DNA from: Coprobacter secundus
GTDB taxonomy: Bacteria > Bacteroidota > Bacteroidia > Bacteroidales > Coprobacteraceae
Direction: 5' to 3'
NCBI GenBank assembly: GCA_000803105.1
Contig: JTDA01000007.1
Location: forward strand, 1 to 64,000
Length of the DNA: 64,000 nucleotides
In this document: positions 25,895 through 34,302 of the stretch, in pieces
Position numbering within the stretch: the stretch's first letter is position 1
Layout: each line of letters starts with the position of its first letter
Position numbers and translations under genes: made by a program
The notes under the pieces: generated by a model
What the model was told of the DNA's origin: nothing
The model's input: only the letters and a program-made list of their open reading frames with translations
The model's database searches: none

Positions 25895-27037
25895 CTATTT
25901 TTTTACTAAAAATCTTTTACTTAACCATTTTCTTACCGGTTCGTCATACAACTTCAGACAGAGATACGCCAATAGAATGTTTCCGAAGAATAAGCCCAAA
26001 GCGACAGGCCAAGTTTGGGAAAAAGTTAGTTTTTCTCCCCAAACCCATGCATAGAACAAGTACATGAAAGGATAATGTACAATATACAGAGGATAGGATA
26101 TATCTCCCAAAAACTTACAGATTCTTGATGTTCCTTTGTCTGTTGTCTTTCCCGAAGCTCCCAGATATACCAGTATCGGGAAAATGATAATAGAACATAC
26201 CGAATCGTAAATACCATTCATCCATAAAGCTTCGGTTCCTCCGATGTGAGGTACGGAGAGAAGAACAGCGATTGTCAAACTACATATCCAAAAAGCTCCT
26301 CGGATATGTACCGGTTTGAAAACACGGGACATCAGCAATCCCATAGAGAACGAAAACAGCAGTCGAAGAAAACCTCCGAGCAGATTGTAATCCAATAATG
26401 ACCAGCCTACACCCAAATGTCCGAAACCGGAAAGGTTGGAGATGGCAAATGACGCCAATCCGATTCCGGCAAAAATGACAAGAACTGTAAGAGCCTTGGT
26501 AGACATTCTACGTATAAACAACGCATACAGAAGATTACCGATATATTCGAAAAATAAAGACCAGCTGGGCCCATTTAGCGGATACATCTCTCCATTGCCG
26601 CGAACCTCATGGCCTGAACCCGGTATTGCCGGAATCAAGAACAGATTGAGAAGCATTGCGAGCATCAACATGGATATGGAAACTTGTGTACCATCCCATT
26701 TTTCACAACCTTGTATATAGAATGTAATAGCCCCTAAAACGGCTCCCATAACGACCATCGGGTGCAGACGTATCAACCGGCGCTTTATAAAATCTTTTAT
26801 TGTCATGGATGTTTTCCAGCGGTCGTCATAAGCATAACCGATAACAAATCCTGATAAAATAAAGAAAAAGTCGACAGCCAGATACCCATGATTGAATCGT
26901 TGGTCGATGGGACTTGTTGCAAAACCTTCAAATACATGATACCATATGACAAGGAGGGCTGCAACACCTCTAAGGCCATCCAGCAGTTCGTAATGCGGTT
27001 TAGTGTCTGCAAAAGCAGCGGAAGAAATTTTTTGCAT
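25895..27037 (-). CDS. Acyltransferase family 3 membrane protein
   Basis: A 380-residue integral membrane O-acyltransferase of the OafA/acyltransferase-3 family, with about ten helices. The N-terminal signature is present: YELLDGLRGVAALLVIWYHV, followed by AVDFFFILSGFVIGYAYDDR with the conserved catalytic-type His in WYHV and the RLIRLHPM loop. C-terminal IVHYPFMYLFYAW and DEPVRKWLSKR are also typical. It may acetylate a surface polysaccharide or other glycan; the substrate is unknown. The gene is alone; a TATCTTTG -7 box lies at 27087-27094 on the minus strand. Confidence 0.9.
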   Translation of the reverse strand: MQKISSAAFADTKPHYELLDGLRGVAALLVIWYHVFEGFATSPIDQRFNHGYLAVDFFFILSGFVIGYAYDDRWKTSMTIKDFIKRRLIRLHPMVVMGAVLGAITFYIQGCEKWDGTQVSISMLMLAMLLNLFLIPAIPGSGHEVRGNGEMYPLNGPSWSLFFEYIGNLLYALFIRRMSTKALTVLVIFAGIGLASFAISNLSGFGHLGVGWSLLDYNLLGGFLRLLFSFSMGLLMSRVFKPVHIRGAFWICSLTIAVLLSVPHIGGTEALWMNGIYDSVCSIIIFPILVYLGASGKTTDKGTSRICKFLGDISYPLYIVHYPFMYLFYAWVWGEKLTFSQTWPVALGLFFGNILLAYLCLKLYDEPVRKWLSKRFLVKK

Positions 27038-27435
27038 GATGAATTTATAAATTATATTATTGTAATCAGCGCATTTTATGATGCCGCAAAGATAAGTAAC
27101 TTACAAATTCTAAAATTTGTCCTGCGTCAAAATATTAAGATTTATCCAAAATTTATTGAAGAAAAATACAATGAGACACAGAGATATTTTATAACATTCA
27201 GCAACAAGCCTCAGCTCGTTTTGACAACGAGCAAATAATTTATCTCTAATTTGCATTAGAACTCATAGCAAAGAAAATCAATCCTTTATACTGTAATGAT
27301 TATTTCACATTTTCTGGAGACCGGTACATTTCCCCTTTTCTGTAAATGATATGTGCCAAACATTTTTTTTCTAAACCCTCTGCCCGACAAGAAGCTTCAA
27401 CCCTGTATAATTTGAAAATACCTGTCTTGTCATAA
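27038..27435. other. Intergenic stretch
   Basis: The 398-bp gap holds the -7 box for the acyltransferase gene (27087-27094) and a 7-bp hairpin GCTCGTT-TTGAC-AACGAGC at 27214-27232 without a T-run. Otherwise nothing is recognised. Confidence 0.4.
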
Positions 27436-27999
27436 CTATTTTTGAGCTCTGAGACGACTGAGTGTCGAGAGCGTTATACCCAGATAAGACGCGATATATC
27501 CCAGCTGTACCCGCTGGCACACCTGGGGAAACTGTTGCATAAACTTCTTATATCTTTCCTTGGCCGATAGAGTAAGATGCTCTTTATGGGAACGGTGCAA
27601 GCGCCGGTATTCGTTCTGATGAATAATTCTCCCCCAATTAGCCAGTTCGATATTAGTCTGGAAAAGCCGGAGCAAATCATTTAGTGATATCCTATAAGCA
27701 ACAACATCCTCAAGTGTTTCTACAAATTCCTCGCTCATTTTATTATAGTATAGCTCATCCATACTGAAAACGATACTCCCTTCCCACGCAAAAGACGTCG
27801 TTATTTCTTCACCGTTTACCAGCCAGAAAGAACGAGTCATCCCTTTTTCAATAAAATAAGCCGATTTACAAAACTGGTTTGCTTTTATCAGTTGAAATCT
27901 TTTAGGAAAATGGCACAAACTCACATTTTCTTTAAGCGTTTGTATGGTATCGTCGGAAATCGGATATAAAGAATTTATTTTATCTATCACATTCTTCAT
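27436..27999 (-). CDS. Crp/Fnr family transcriptional regulator
   Basis: A 187-residue cyclic-nucleotide-binding-fold regulator. The N-terminal beta-roll runs over about residues 20-110 (FQLIKANQFCKSAYFIEKGM, VNGEEITTSFAWEG) and the C-terminal DNA-binding part contains YIASYLGITLSTLSRLRAQK, a helix-turn-helix as in the Bacteroidetes Crp/Fnr-like group. The effector is unknown; no Fnr-type cysteine set is seen. A -7 box TATATTTG is on the minus strand at 28032-28039. Repeat copy C lies upstream. The neighbouring acyltransferase is on the same strand but nearly 400 bp away, so joint control is uncertain. Confidence 0.85.
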   Translation of the reverse strand: MKNVIDKINSLYPISDDTIQTLKENVSLCHFPKRFQLIKANQFCKSAYFIEKGMTRSFWLVNGEEITTSFAWEGSIVFSMDELYYNKMSEEFVETLEDVVAYRISLNDLLRLFQTNIELANWGRIIHQNEYRRLHRSHKEHLTLSAKERYKKFMQQFPQVCQRVQLGYIASYLGITLSTLSRLRAQK

Positions 28000-28031
28000 A
28001 AAGCAAATTCATAATTATTTTCTGTCATCGT

Positions 28032-28039
28032 CAAATATA
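28032..28039 (-). promoter_or_regulatory. -7 box of the Crp-family regulator gene
   Basis: TATATTTG on the minus strand, 32 bp upstream of the start codon; no clear -33 element. Confidence 0.45.
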
Positions 28040-28091
28040 ACAAAAATAACCAAGAGCCGGAGAAAAATATATTAAGATAATTATCAGCTCA

Positions 28092-28250
28092 AAGAGCCCT
28101 GGCTGAATTTTGCTCGGGCCAGGTGTATGAATATCTTTCGAGGATGTTTTTCTGTTTTTAATAGCAGGCTATTTGACAAGTGAAAACGAAAAAAAGACCG
28201 GAAGAAAATGCAAATAATTTCCTTATCGGAAAATTTGGACAACAGCTCTT
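28092..28250 (+). repeat. Intergenic palindromic repeat, copy C
   Basis: One of the clearest copies. The left terminus AAGAGCCCTGGCTGAATTTT and the right terminus on the opposite strand, AAGAGCTGTTGTCCAAATTT, are inverted repeats. The core keeps TCTTTCGAGGATGTTTTTCT and GTGAAAACGAAAAAAAGACC. It sits 41 bp after the aat stop codon and before the Crp-family promoter. An open frame running through its right part (28180-28386) is not coding. Confidence 0.85.
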
Positions 28251-28291
28251 AATCTCAGCGCGAGAACTCGAAAAAATCAATGAAACCCCTC

Positions 28292-28930
28292 TCATTTCCG
28301 CAAATATCCCATATAGGTATCATAATCTATGTGTCGGCCTCCCATGGATAGCAGATGAGGAGTTTCAAACTGGCAATCTATCATGACACCGCCATTTTCA
28401 TGAAAAAAGTCTGCCAAGTAAACAAGAGCCAGTTTTGAAGCATTAGGAACCAATGAAAACATACTTTCACCGAAAAAACATCGTCCCAATGTCACCCCAT
28501 AAAGTCCGCCCGCTAATGCATCTTTATCCCATACCTCTACACTGGCGGCAAATCCCTGCTCATACAAGCGGGTATATGCCTCTGTCATTTCCGGTCCGAG
28601 CCAAGCCCCGTTTTGATGGATACGCAAACGGCTGCAATGATATATGACCTCATTAAAAGCCCGATTGATGGTTATACGATATTTTCCCTTATGGATAAGG
28701 GTGCGCATAGAGTGGGAGACATGTATCTCATTCGGGAAAATGACAAAGCGGTCTAAAGGGCACCACCATTGTATAATACCTTCTCGAAAAGCATACCAGG
28801 GAAATATTCCGTTAGAGTAAGCCAGTATAAGCCGGTCGATGGAAAGATCACCACCCACAGCCAGCAATCCGTCCGGGTCCCCGTAATGAGGGTCGGGAAA
28901 TATAAGCTCATCGGTCAGTCTGTAAACCAT
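28292..28930 (-). CDS. aat: Leucyl/phenylalanyl-tRNA-protein transferase
   Basis: Transfers Leu or Phe from aminoacyl-tRNA to the N-terminus of proteins starting with Lys or Arg, marking them for ClpS-ClpA-ClpP. The 212-residue product shows the family opening FPDPHYGDPDGLLAVGGDL and SNGIFPWY, then WWCPLDRFVIFP, VEVWDKDALAGGLYGVTLG and the CFFGESMFS region. It is intact and cytosolic. It starts 3 bp after clpA and is the last gene of clpS-clpA-aat. Confidence 0.95.
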   Translation of the reverse strand: MVYRLTDELIFPDPHYGDPDGLLAVGGDLSIDRLILAYSNGIFPWYAFREGIIQWWCPLDRFVIFPNEIHVSHSMRTLIHKGKYRITINRAFNEVIYHCSRLRIHQNGAWLGPEMTEAYTRLYEQGFAASVEVWDKDALAGGLYGVTLGRCFFGESMFSLVPNASKLALVYLADFFHENGGVMIDCQFETPHLLSMGGRHIDYDTYMGYLRK

Positions 28931-28933
28931 CTT

Positions 28934-31207
28934 CTAATCCCTCCCGGCATTAGTTTCTTCATCTATACTTTTTTCAGATTCCGTAAGCTGTAGTTTCAAT
29001 GTATCATCTTCAACAAGAACAGAAGTCTTTCCTCCTTTTTTCAAAGACCCGAATAAGATTTCCCGCATCAAAAGAGGTTTCAGGGATGAAGCTATGACCC
29101 GGTCCATTTCCCGGGCACCGTATTCAGGTAAAAAACCTCGTAGAAGTAACCATTTCCGAGCCTCATCTCTAAGTTCCATGGATATTCGTCGCGCTGTCAA
29201 TTTCTGATTCAATTCTCCAAGTTTTTTGTCAAGGATAAGTGAAGCCATTCGGTAATCCATATCATGAAAGACGACTGTGGCTGACAGCCGGTTTATGAAT
29301 TCCGGTTTGAAAGTCTTCTTCACCTGCTTAAGCATGACTTCTCCGGCAGCTATTCGGCTGTTGAACCCGACAGAAGCTTGACGGGCATATTGCGCACCGG
29401 CATTGGAAGTCATGATGAATATCACATGGCGGCAATCGGCTTTACGCCCTTTATTATCAGTAAGTACCGCATAGTCCATTACCTGTAGTAAAATATTGAA
29501 TATATCGGGATGAGCCTTTTCTATCTCGTCAAGCAGCAATACGCAGTTAGGTGTTTTCCGTATCGCATCAGTCAGTAGTCCCCCGTCTTCATATCCCACA
29601 TAACCTGCCGGAGAGCCGATAAGCTTGGCGACGGTATGTTTCTCCGTATACTCGCTCATATCGAACCGTTGCAAAGATATGCCCAATTCAGAAGCAAGAA
29701 CTTTGGCCACCTCTGTTTTTCCTACTCCGGTAGGGCCGACAAAAAGAAAGCTGGCCAATGGCTTGTTCTCGTCCAGCAATCCGGCTTTCGACATCTGTAC
29801 AGCCTCCACTACTTGGCGCACAGCTTCGTCCTGACCATATATTTTTGCACTGATACGTTCGTACAAAGTCTCTAGAGTAGAAGCATCATCTTCCTTCATC
29901 GCAAGCGCATCGACTTTACAAACACGGGCCAGTATCTCCGTAATCAGGTTTTTATCTACTGTTTGTTGTTGAGCCGAAGGGGTAGGATGCATTTCCCTGT
30001 AAGCTCCGGCTTCATCCACCAAATCAATCGCCTTGTCAGGAAGAAATCTGTCATTGATATAGCGGGCACTTGCCCTGACGGCATAAGGAATGACATCAAG
30101 TTCATAAACTACCCCGTGATATGATTCATATTTCTCCTTCAAGCCCTCCACGATATGTATTGTCTCCTCTATACTTGGCTCCAGTATATCTATTTGTTGA
30201 AAACGACGAACCAAACCTTTACTGCGGGAAAAATATCGGTTAAATTCTTCATAAGTCGTAGAACCTATGAAACGTATGTCCCCGTTTTCCAGATAAGGTT
30301 TCAGCATATTGGACGCATCCATAGAGCCATCTCCCGTACGTCCGGCACCGATGAGGTTGTGTATTTCATCGATATAGACAATGGCATGCCCTTCATTTTG
30401 TACACCATCCATGATTGCTTTCAACCGTTTTTCAAAATCCCCCCTATACTGAGTACCGGCCAGCAAAGCCCCCAAATCCAACTCGTAAATACGGAAACCC
30501 CGAAGCCGTTCAGGGACGTTACCCGCTTCGATACGGGCAGCCAATCCATAAGCGAGAGAAGTCTTTCCCACACCGGGTTCACCGACATGAAGCGGATTAT
30601 TCTTCTCCTTGCGGCAAAGCACCTGTATCGTACGTTCCAACTCGCTTTCCCGGCCTATAAGTGGATTATGTTCCTTTAAGCAATCATTGAGACACGTTAC
30701 ATAACTTTTCCAACCCTCTTTTTTCCCCTGTTCATCAGAGATAGGCATTTCATCCTCGTATTCAACCGCTTCATACTGAGAAATCAGGCAACTAAGAAAC
30801 TCAGGCATTTCTTCACCCAAAGTCTCTTTGAGAAAATGACAAGCCCACGAATCCTGTAATCGGAGCATTCCCTGTATAAGGTGGGGGACATCCAGTTCCT
30901 CGGCGCTCGAGTAGTTGAGCATTATATAAGCATGTTGTAGCAAAGAGTTGAGCTGAGCCGAAATCTCCAGATGATATTCCACACCTTCAGGGATACTTTC
31001 TATCTCTTTTGTCAGATAAGCTTCTATGCGGTCAGCAAGCTCTTGAATGTTGCAGAAACAGTCTTCCAGTGCATTTATAAACGGTCTTTGGGTGAGAAAA
31101 GCACATAACAGATGTTCCGGCATGATAAATTCATGCCGCAATTCAGTAGCTTTATGTTGTGCGTAAGAAAATGCAACGTCGACAAACTCTGTATTTTTTA
31201 TATCCAT
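28934..31207 (-). CDS. clpA: ATP-dependent Clp protease ATP-binding subunit ClpA
   Basis: Two-ring AAA+ unfoldase that feeds N-degron and other substrates to ClpP. The 757-residue product has the Clp N-domain (about 1-145), first Walker A GEPGVGKTS (about 210), Walker B VYIDEIHNL, second Walker A GPTGVGKTEVAK (about 485) and second Walker B LLLDEIEKAH. The loop that docks on ClpP is present as a VGF tripeptide (QASVGFNSR). clpP is not in the window. It is preceded by clpS (17-bp gap) and followed by aat (3 bp). Confidence 0.95.
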   Translation of the reverse strand: MDIKNTEFVDVAFSYAQHKATELRHEFIMPEHLLCAFLTQRPFINALEDCFCNIQELADRIEAYLTKEIESIPEGVEYHLEISAQLNSLLQHAYIMLNYSSAEELDVPHLIQGMLRLQDSWACHFLKETLGEEMPEFLSCLISQYEAVEYEDEMPISDEQGKKEGWKSYVTCLNDCLKEHNPLIGRESELERTIQVLCRKEKNNPLHVGEPGVGKTSLAYGLAARIEAGNVPERLRGFRIYELDLGALLAGTQYRGDFEKRLKAIMDGVQNEGHAIVYIDEIHNLIGAGRTGDGSMDASNMLKPYLENGDIRFIGSTTYEEFNRYFSRSKGLVRRFQQIDILEPSIEETIHIVEGLKEKYESYHGVVYELDVIPYAVRASARYINDRFLPDKAIDLVDEAGAYREMHPTPSAQQQTVDKNLITEILARVCKVDALAMKEDDASTLETLYERISAKIYGQDEAVRQVVEAVQMSKAGLLDENKPLASFLFVGPTGVGKTEVAKVLASELGISLQRFDMSEYTEKHTVAKLIGSPAGYVGYEDGGLLTDAIRKTPNCVLLLDEIEKAHPDIFNILLQVMDYAVLTDNKGRKADCRHVIFIMTSNAGAQYARQASVGFNSRIAAGEVMLKQVKKTFKPEFINRLSATVVFHDMDYRMASLILDKKLGELNQKLTARRISMELRDEARKWLLLRGFLPEYGAREMDRVIASSLKPLLMREILFGSLKKGGKTSVLVEDDTLKLQLTESEKSIDEETNAGRD

Positions 31208-31224
31208 ATTTTTCCTTCGATAAC

Positions 31225-31533
31225 TTATTCATCTTCTGGCTCTACAGTAAGTCGGAGGGGAAAGCCCTTACTTCGAGCCATATGGGTAGCTTTTTGTACT
31301 TTAGACAACGCAATGTCATAAGAATAGACTCCGACTACGGCAGAATTGCTTTTATGTACCTGTAGCATAAGCCGTTCCGCTTCGGCCTGCGATTTGAAGA
31401 AAACAGTAGTAAGTATTTCCACAACAAAATCCATGGTTGTGAAATCATCATTGAAAATTCTTACTTTAAACCTCCGCGGCTCATGTATATCTACGCGTTC
31501 TTTATTCTTGAAAGAAGATTGTTGCTGTTCCAT
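31225..31533 (-). CDS. clpS: ClpS adaptor of the N-degron pathway
   Basis: A 102-residue adaptor that binds N-terminal Leu, Phe, Tyr or Trp and hands substrates to ClpA. After a short charged tail (about 1-22) the conserved core shows RIFNDDFTTMDFVVEIL, with the Asn-Asp-Asp ligand pocket, then the VHKSNSAVVGVYSYDIA region. Length is normal. It is the first gene of clpS-clpA-aat. Confidence 0.95.
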   Translation of the reverse strand: MEQQQSSFKNKERVDIHEPRRFKVRIFNDDFTTMDFVVEILTTVFFKSQAEAERLMLQVHKSNSAVVGVYSYDIALSKVQKATHMARSKGFPLRLTVEPEDE

Positions 31534-31657
31534 AATGAGACAAAAATACGAAAAATACGCATTCTATACATCACTTTCATTTAAGTAAAATCGATGATTA
31601 GACGAGAAACGAGGCAGCCTCACTTTTTTTGATATTCGGTTTATAGCTTTGTAGTAT

Positions 31658-32590
31658 TTACCACAGAAGCCATTCGTCGAAATCCACCCCATATGCCCGT
31701 TCTTTCTCCATACACATTCCTAAAAACATTCCGACATTAGAGCTGAATGTACCGACAAACAGTTCTGACATTCTCAATATTTCCATTGAAGCAAACAATT
31801 TTATCAAGTCTTTTTTCTTGCTTTCTTTATCCTGACTTTGAAATTTTGCATGGAAATATCCTCTTTCCGAAGATTCTGTCAAAGAATAGAAACGCCACTG
31901 AGGATAATTTTGCTTCAACGTCTCAATGATTCTATAATCATCAGTTAAGACAAAAGCTTTTCTCAACAAAGACAATTTTTCCGCTTTATCGATATATGCC
32001 GAGCATTGCAACAATTCATGTTCGGTAAACTTATCGCCACCACGAATATGAAACCCGATATATTTATCCGGTAAATCCAGAGGCTGTATCAATTTCCGTA
32101 TCTCACTCAAAGTCTCGGGATTGAAGCGATAAATCATTTTTATGATTTCATGAGCGACAGTGCGCAAATCTCCTTTCAGCTCTAATTGAGGAATAGAATA
32201 CTCGATTCGGGCACATGAGACCTGCCGGAATTTGCAAAATAAGTCAAACGTAAGATAAGTATGCTTGTGCTTCAATCGCCATAGTAAATACTCCCAACGG
32301 GCCAGACCGTGAACAGAGAACCAAGGGTTTTCAGTACGTGCATTATATTTATGGTGAAACTTGTCATTCACCTCCTCACAAAAAGGTAAAAAATAATCTT
32401 GCCAACCATCTTTATATCCGAAATTTGCATCTGCCGAATACATAGAAAATCTTATCTGGGATTTCAGACAATAAATCATGGCCAATACCATATTGTTGAA
32501 TTCTGAATAAAAGCCGGAATCACAACCCAAATGGAAAATTAATTTCCAGTAAGAAAAAGAATCATTGACCTCTTTATACTTTTGTATCAT
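31658..32590 (-). CDS. NodZ/FUT8-like glycosyltransferase, probable fucosyltransferase
   Basis: A 310-residue protein with no signal peptide. The C-terminal half has the nucleotide-binding hallmark of GT23-type / O-fucosyltransferase-like enzymes: IGFHIRGGDKFTEHE (about residue 195), a middle segment KAFVLTDDYRIIETL and ELFVGTFSSNVGMFL near the end, with an acidic Asp in GVDFDEW. The N-terminal half contains GFYSEFNNMVLAMIYCLKSQ, comparable to the start of the NodZ/FUT8 domain. A GDP-fucose donor is a family-based guess. No glycan-biosynthesis genes lie next to it, so the acceptor cannot be told. Promoter not recognised. Confidence 0.72.
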   Translation of the reverse strand: MIQKYKEVNDSFSYWKLIFHLGCDSGFYSEFNNMVLAMIYCLKSQIRFSMYSADANFGYKDGWQDYFLPFCEEVNDKFHHKYNARTENPWFSVHGLARWEYLLWRLKHKHTYLTFDLFCKFRQVSCARIEYSIPQLELKGDLRTVAHEIIKMIYRFNPETLSEIRKLIQPLDLPDKYIGFHIRGGDKFTEHELLQCSAYIDKAEKLSLLRKAFVLTDDYRIIETLKQNYPQWRFYSLTESSERGYFHAKFQSQDKESKKKDLIKLFASMEILRMSELFVGTFSSNVGMFLGMCMEKERAYGVDFDEWLLW

Positions 32591-32730
32591 AATGCAAACA
32601 AAAACGAATCAGTATAAAATATTAAATATAAATAATTAAAAATCAAAATATTAATCCAGAAATTATTTCAAAAAAATAAATATTGTCGATATTATGTATA
32701 CAAAGATAACCAATAATTTTAAAAATAAAT

Positions 32731-32917
32731 TAGAGCCTGTTCATCTTTCGTTCGGGCCGGCTTTGGAAATTTCTTTAGAGATACTTTTTCTATTTTATCT
32801 TTCCTTTCGAGAAGGGCAGGAACGTACGACAGTGAAATGCCCACCATCGACAAACACTACAATCTCACCTCACTCAACAACAAATTACTTTTTTTGGAAA
32901 AATCAAACAAGCTCTTA
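32731..32917 (+). repeat. Intergenic palindromic repeat, copy D (diverged)
   Basis: The left end TAGAGCCTGTTCATCTTTCG and, on the opposite strand, the right end TAAGAGCTTGTTTGATTTTT keep the inverted termini. The core is degraded: GGCCGGCTTTGGAAATTTCT and ACTTTTTCTATTTTATC are recognisable, the rest is not. Same orientation as the others. Confidence 0.6.
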
Positions 32918-32995
32918 TTGGAATTATGGATAATCGTATATTTTCAACACACCATTGGAGTACTTGTTTTTGTCTAAAAAACAATACGAATTTAT

Positions 32996-33060
32996 AAAAA
33001 AAGGTTGTCTCACGACAACCAATCTTCATTAACCTTAAATCTAATACCATGAAAAACACA
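32996..33060 (-). ncRNA. Small RNA gene, copy 2 (Bacteroidales-1-like)
   Basis: Minus-strand RNA of about 65 nt with the same parts as the copy at 21702: -7 box, GGTATTAGATTTAAGGTTAA, terminator GGTTGTC-GTGA-GACAACC and seven Us. The loop is one base shorter. It lies between the glycosyltransferase and chromate transporter genes. A target or role cannot be inferred from this window. Confidence 0.7.
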
Positions 33061-33063
33061 GTA

Positions 33064-33094
33064 CAAATATATAGAATTTTATGTTACATAACAT
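33064..33094 (-). promoter_or_regulatory. Promoter of small RNA copy 2 with upstream palindrome
   Basis: TATATTTG at 33064-33071, with ATGTTA-CA-TAACAT at 33081-33094 9 bp upstream. The half-sites are the same as at copy 1 although the two spacer bases differ. Confidence 0.6.
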
Positions 33095-33158
33095 AATTAT
33101 TCGGCAGAAAAACGCATAAGTTAACATTAATTATATTTTAAGCGAATTTCGCTGTAAT

Positions 33159-33686
33159 TTACCAATACAATATCAGCCCCGCAACACCGGCCAGACATAT
33201 CATCGATATAGGATGAAGATTATATTTCCAAAGCAGGATAAATGACATTACAAAAATAATCAAGCTTTTATAATCAATAAAATTTTCTTTGTTTATCAGT
33301 AATAGAACTGCCGCTGCAATCAGAGAAACAGTCATCGGTCTCAATCCGGCAAAAGCAACTTTTAGAAATTTATTGGTCCTGAATTTGACAAAACAATACG
33401 AAATAGCGAGCACCATTAAAAAGGAGGGGAGACATACCGCTATCGTAGCAACTACGGCACCCCAGACACTCCCGGTTGCCGAGTAGCCGATGTATGTTGC
33501 GCTGTTGATGCCGATGGGGCCGGGAGTCATTTGTGATATGGCCACGATATCGGTAAAAGACTTCAGGTCGAGCCAGTGATACTTGTCGACAACTTCATGC
33601 TGTATCAGTGACAACATGGCATATCCTCCGCCAAATCCCAAAATACCGATTTTCAGGTAAACCCACAATAACTGCCAGTATATCAT
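33159..33686 (-). CDS. Chromate transporter family half-protein, second gene
   Basis: A 175-residue membrane protein of the CHR family with about five helices. It contains the family motif region GFGGGYAMLSLIQHEVVDK near the start and SQMTPGPIGINSATYIGY. Short CHR proteins work in pairs encoded by adjacent genes and are thought to extrude chromate or take part in sulfate-linked anion transport. The gene overlaps its partner by 4 bp (start of this gene, stop of 33683-34228). Whether it gives chromate resistance is not known. Confidence 0.88.
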   Translation of the reverse strand: MIYWQLLWVYLKIGILGFGGGYAMLSLIQHEVVDKYHWLDLKSFTDIVAISQMTPGPIGINSATYIGYSATGSVWGAVVATIAVCLPSFLMVLAISYCFVKFRTNKFLKVAFAGLRPMTVSLIAAAVLLLINKENFIDYKSLIIFVMSFILLWKYNLHPISMICLAGVAGLILYW

Positions 33687-34228
33687 ATTTTACCACCTAT
33701 CTTTTCTTTTATCCAGAATGTGTAAACGAATCCTCCTACGATAGCCCCCAGTACGATATATGCAGGAGATATTCCTGCCAACCATATAAGTAGTGCTCCT
33801 GCAATTACGAATATGATATTCAGGCCTCTTAACCGGATGGCTCGTGCAGTATGGATACAAGGCACGAGAATCAGAGCCACCACTGCAGGTCGTATCCCGT
33901 TAAATATTTTTGATATCCATACATTATCTTGAAAATGAGTAAAAAATACAGCAATCGATAACATGACTGCAAAAGCCGGTAAGATACTGCCCAAAGCGCA
34001 GACTATGCTACCTTTTATTTTTCTTAATCGGTACCCCACGAAAATAGATATATTGACGGCAAATACACCCGGCAGTGATTGCGTAACAGCAAAAATATCC
34101 ATGAAATCTTTGGAGTCGAGCCAACCTTTGTTTACAATTTCCCTCTCTATCAGAGGTATCATGGCATATCCTCCACCGATAGTAAACATTCCGATTTTAG
34201 CAAAAGTAAAAAACAGTGTCCAATACAT
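33683..34228 (-). CDS. Chromate transporter family half-protein, first gene
   Basis: A 181-residue homologue of the next gene, with about five membrane helices. It shows TIGGGYAMIPLIEREIVNKG and SLPGVFAVNISIFVGYR, corresponding to the partner's motifs, which suggests duplication. It is translated first and is coupled to its partner by the 4-bp overlap. No regulator lies nearby on the same transcript; the upstream LytTR regulator gene (34303-35052) is on the same strand with a 74-bp gap. Confidence 0.88.
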   Translation of the reverse strand: MYWTLFFTFAKIGMFTIGGGYAMIPLIEREIVNKGWLDSKDFMDIFAVTQSLPGVFAVNISIFVGYRLRKIKGSIVCALGSILPAFAVMLSIAVFFTHFQDNVWISKIFNGIRPAVVALILVPCIHTARAIRLRGLNIIFVIAGALLIWLAGISPAYIVLGAIVGGFVYTFWIKEKIGGKI

Positions 34229-34302
34229 TGATATAAAGCCCTCTCCGGTGTATATGCAAAATAAGAGAAAACAAAATTAGCCATTTTTTAGAAATATGAA
34301 AG

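Larger units (their letters stand above)
32591..33158. other. 568-bp intergenic region between the glycosyltransferase and chromate-transporter genes
   Basis: This gap holds repeat copy D (32731-32917) and the second small RNA gene with its promoter (32996-33094). The bases to the left of copy D and those between copy D and the RNA are AT-rich with no recognised signal. Open frames that run through the repeat are not coding. Confidence 0.6.

Noticed and set aside
28180-28386. Short plus-strand frame through repeat copy C
   Set aside because: It starts inside the repeat and runs into the antisense of aat. No homologue or ribosome binding site is evident.
32694-32933. Short plus-strand frame through repeat copy D
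   Set aside because: It consists almost entirely of the repeat and its AT-rich flank; no copy of the repeat preserves it.
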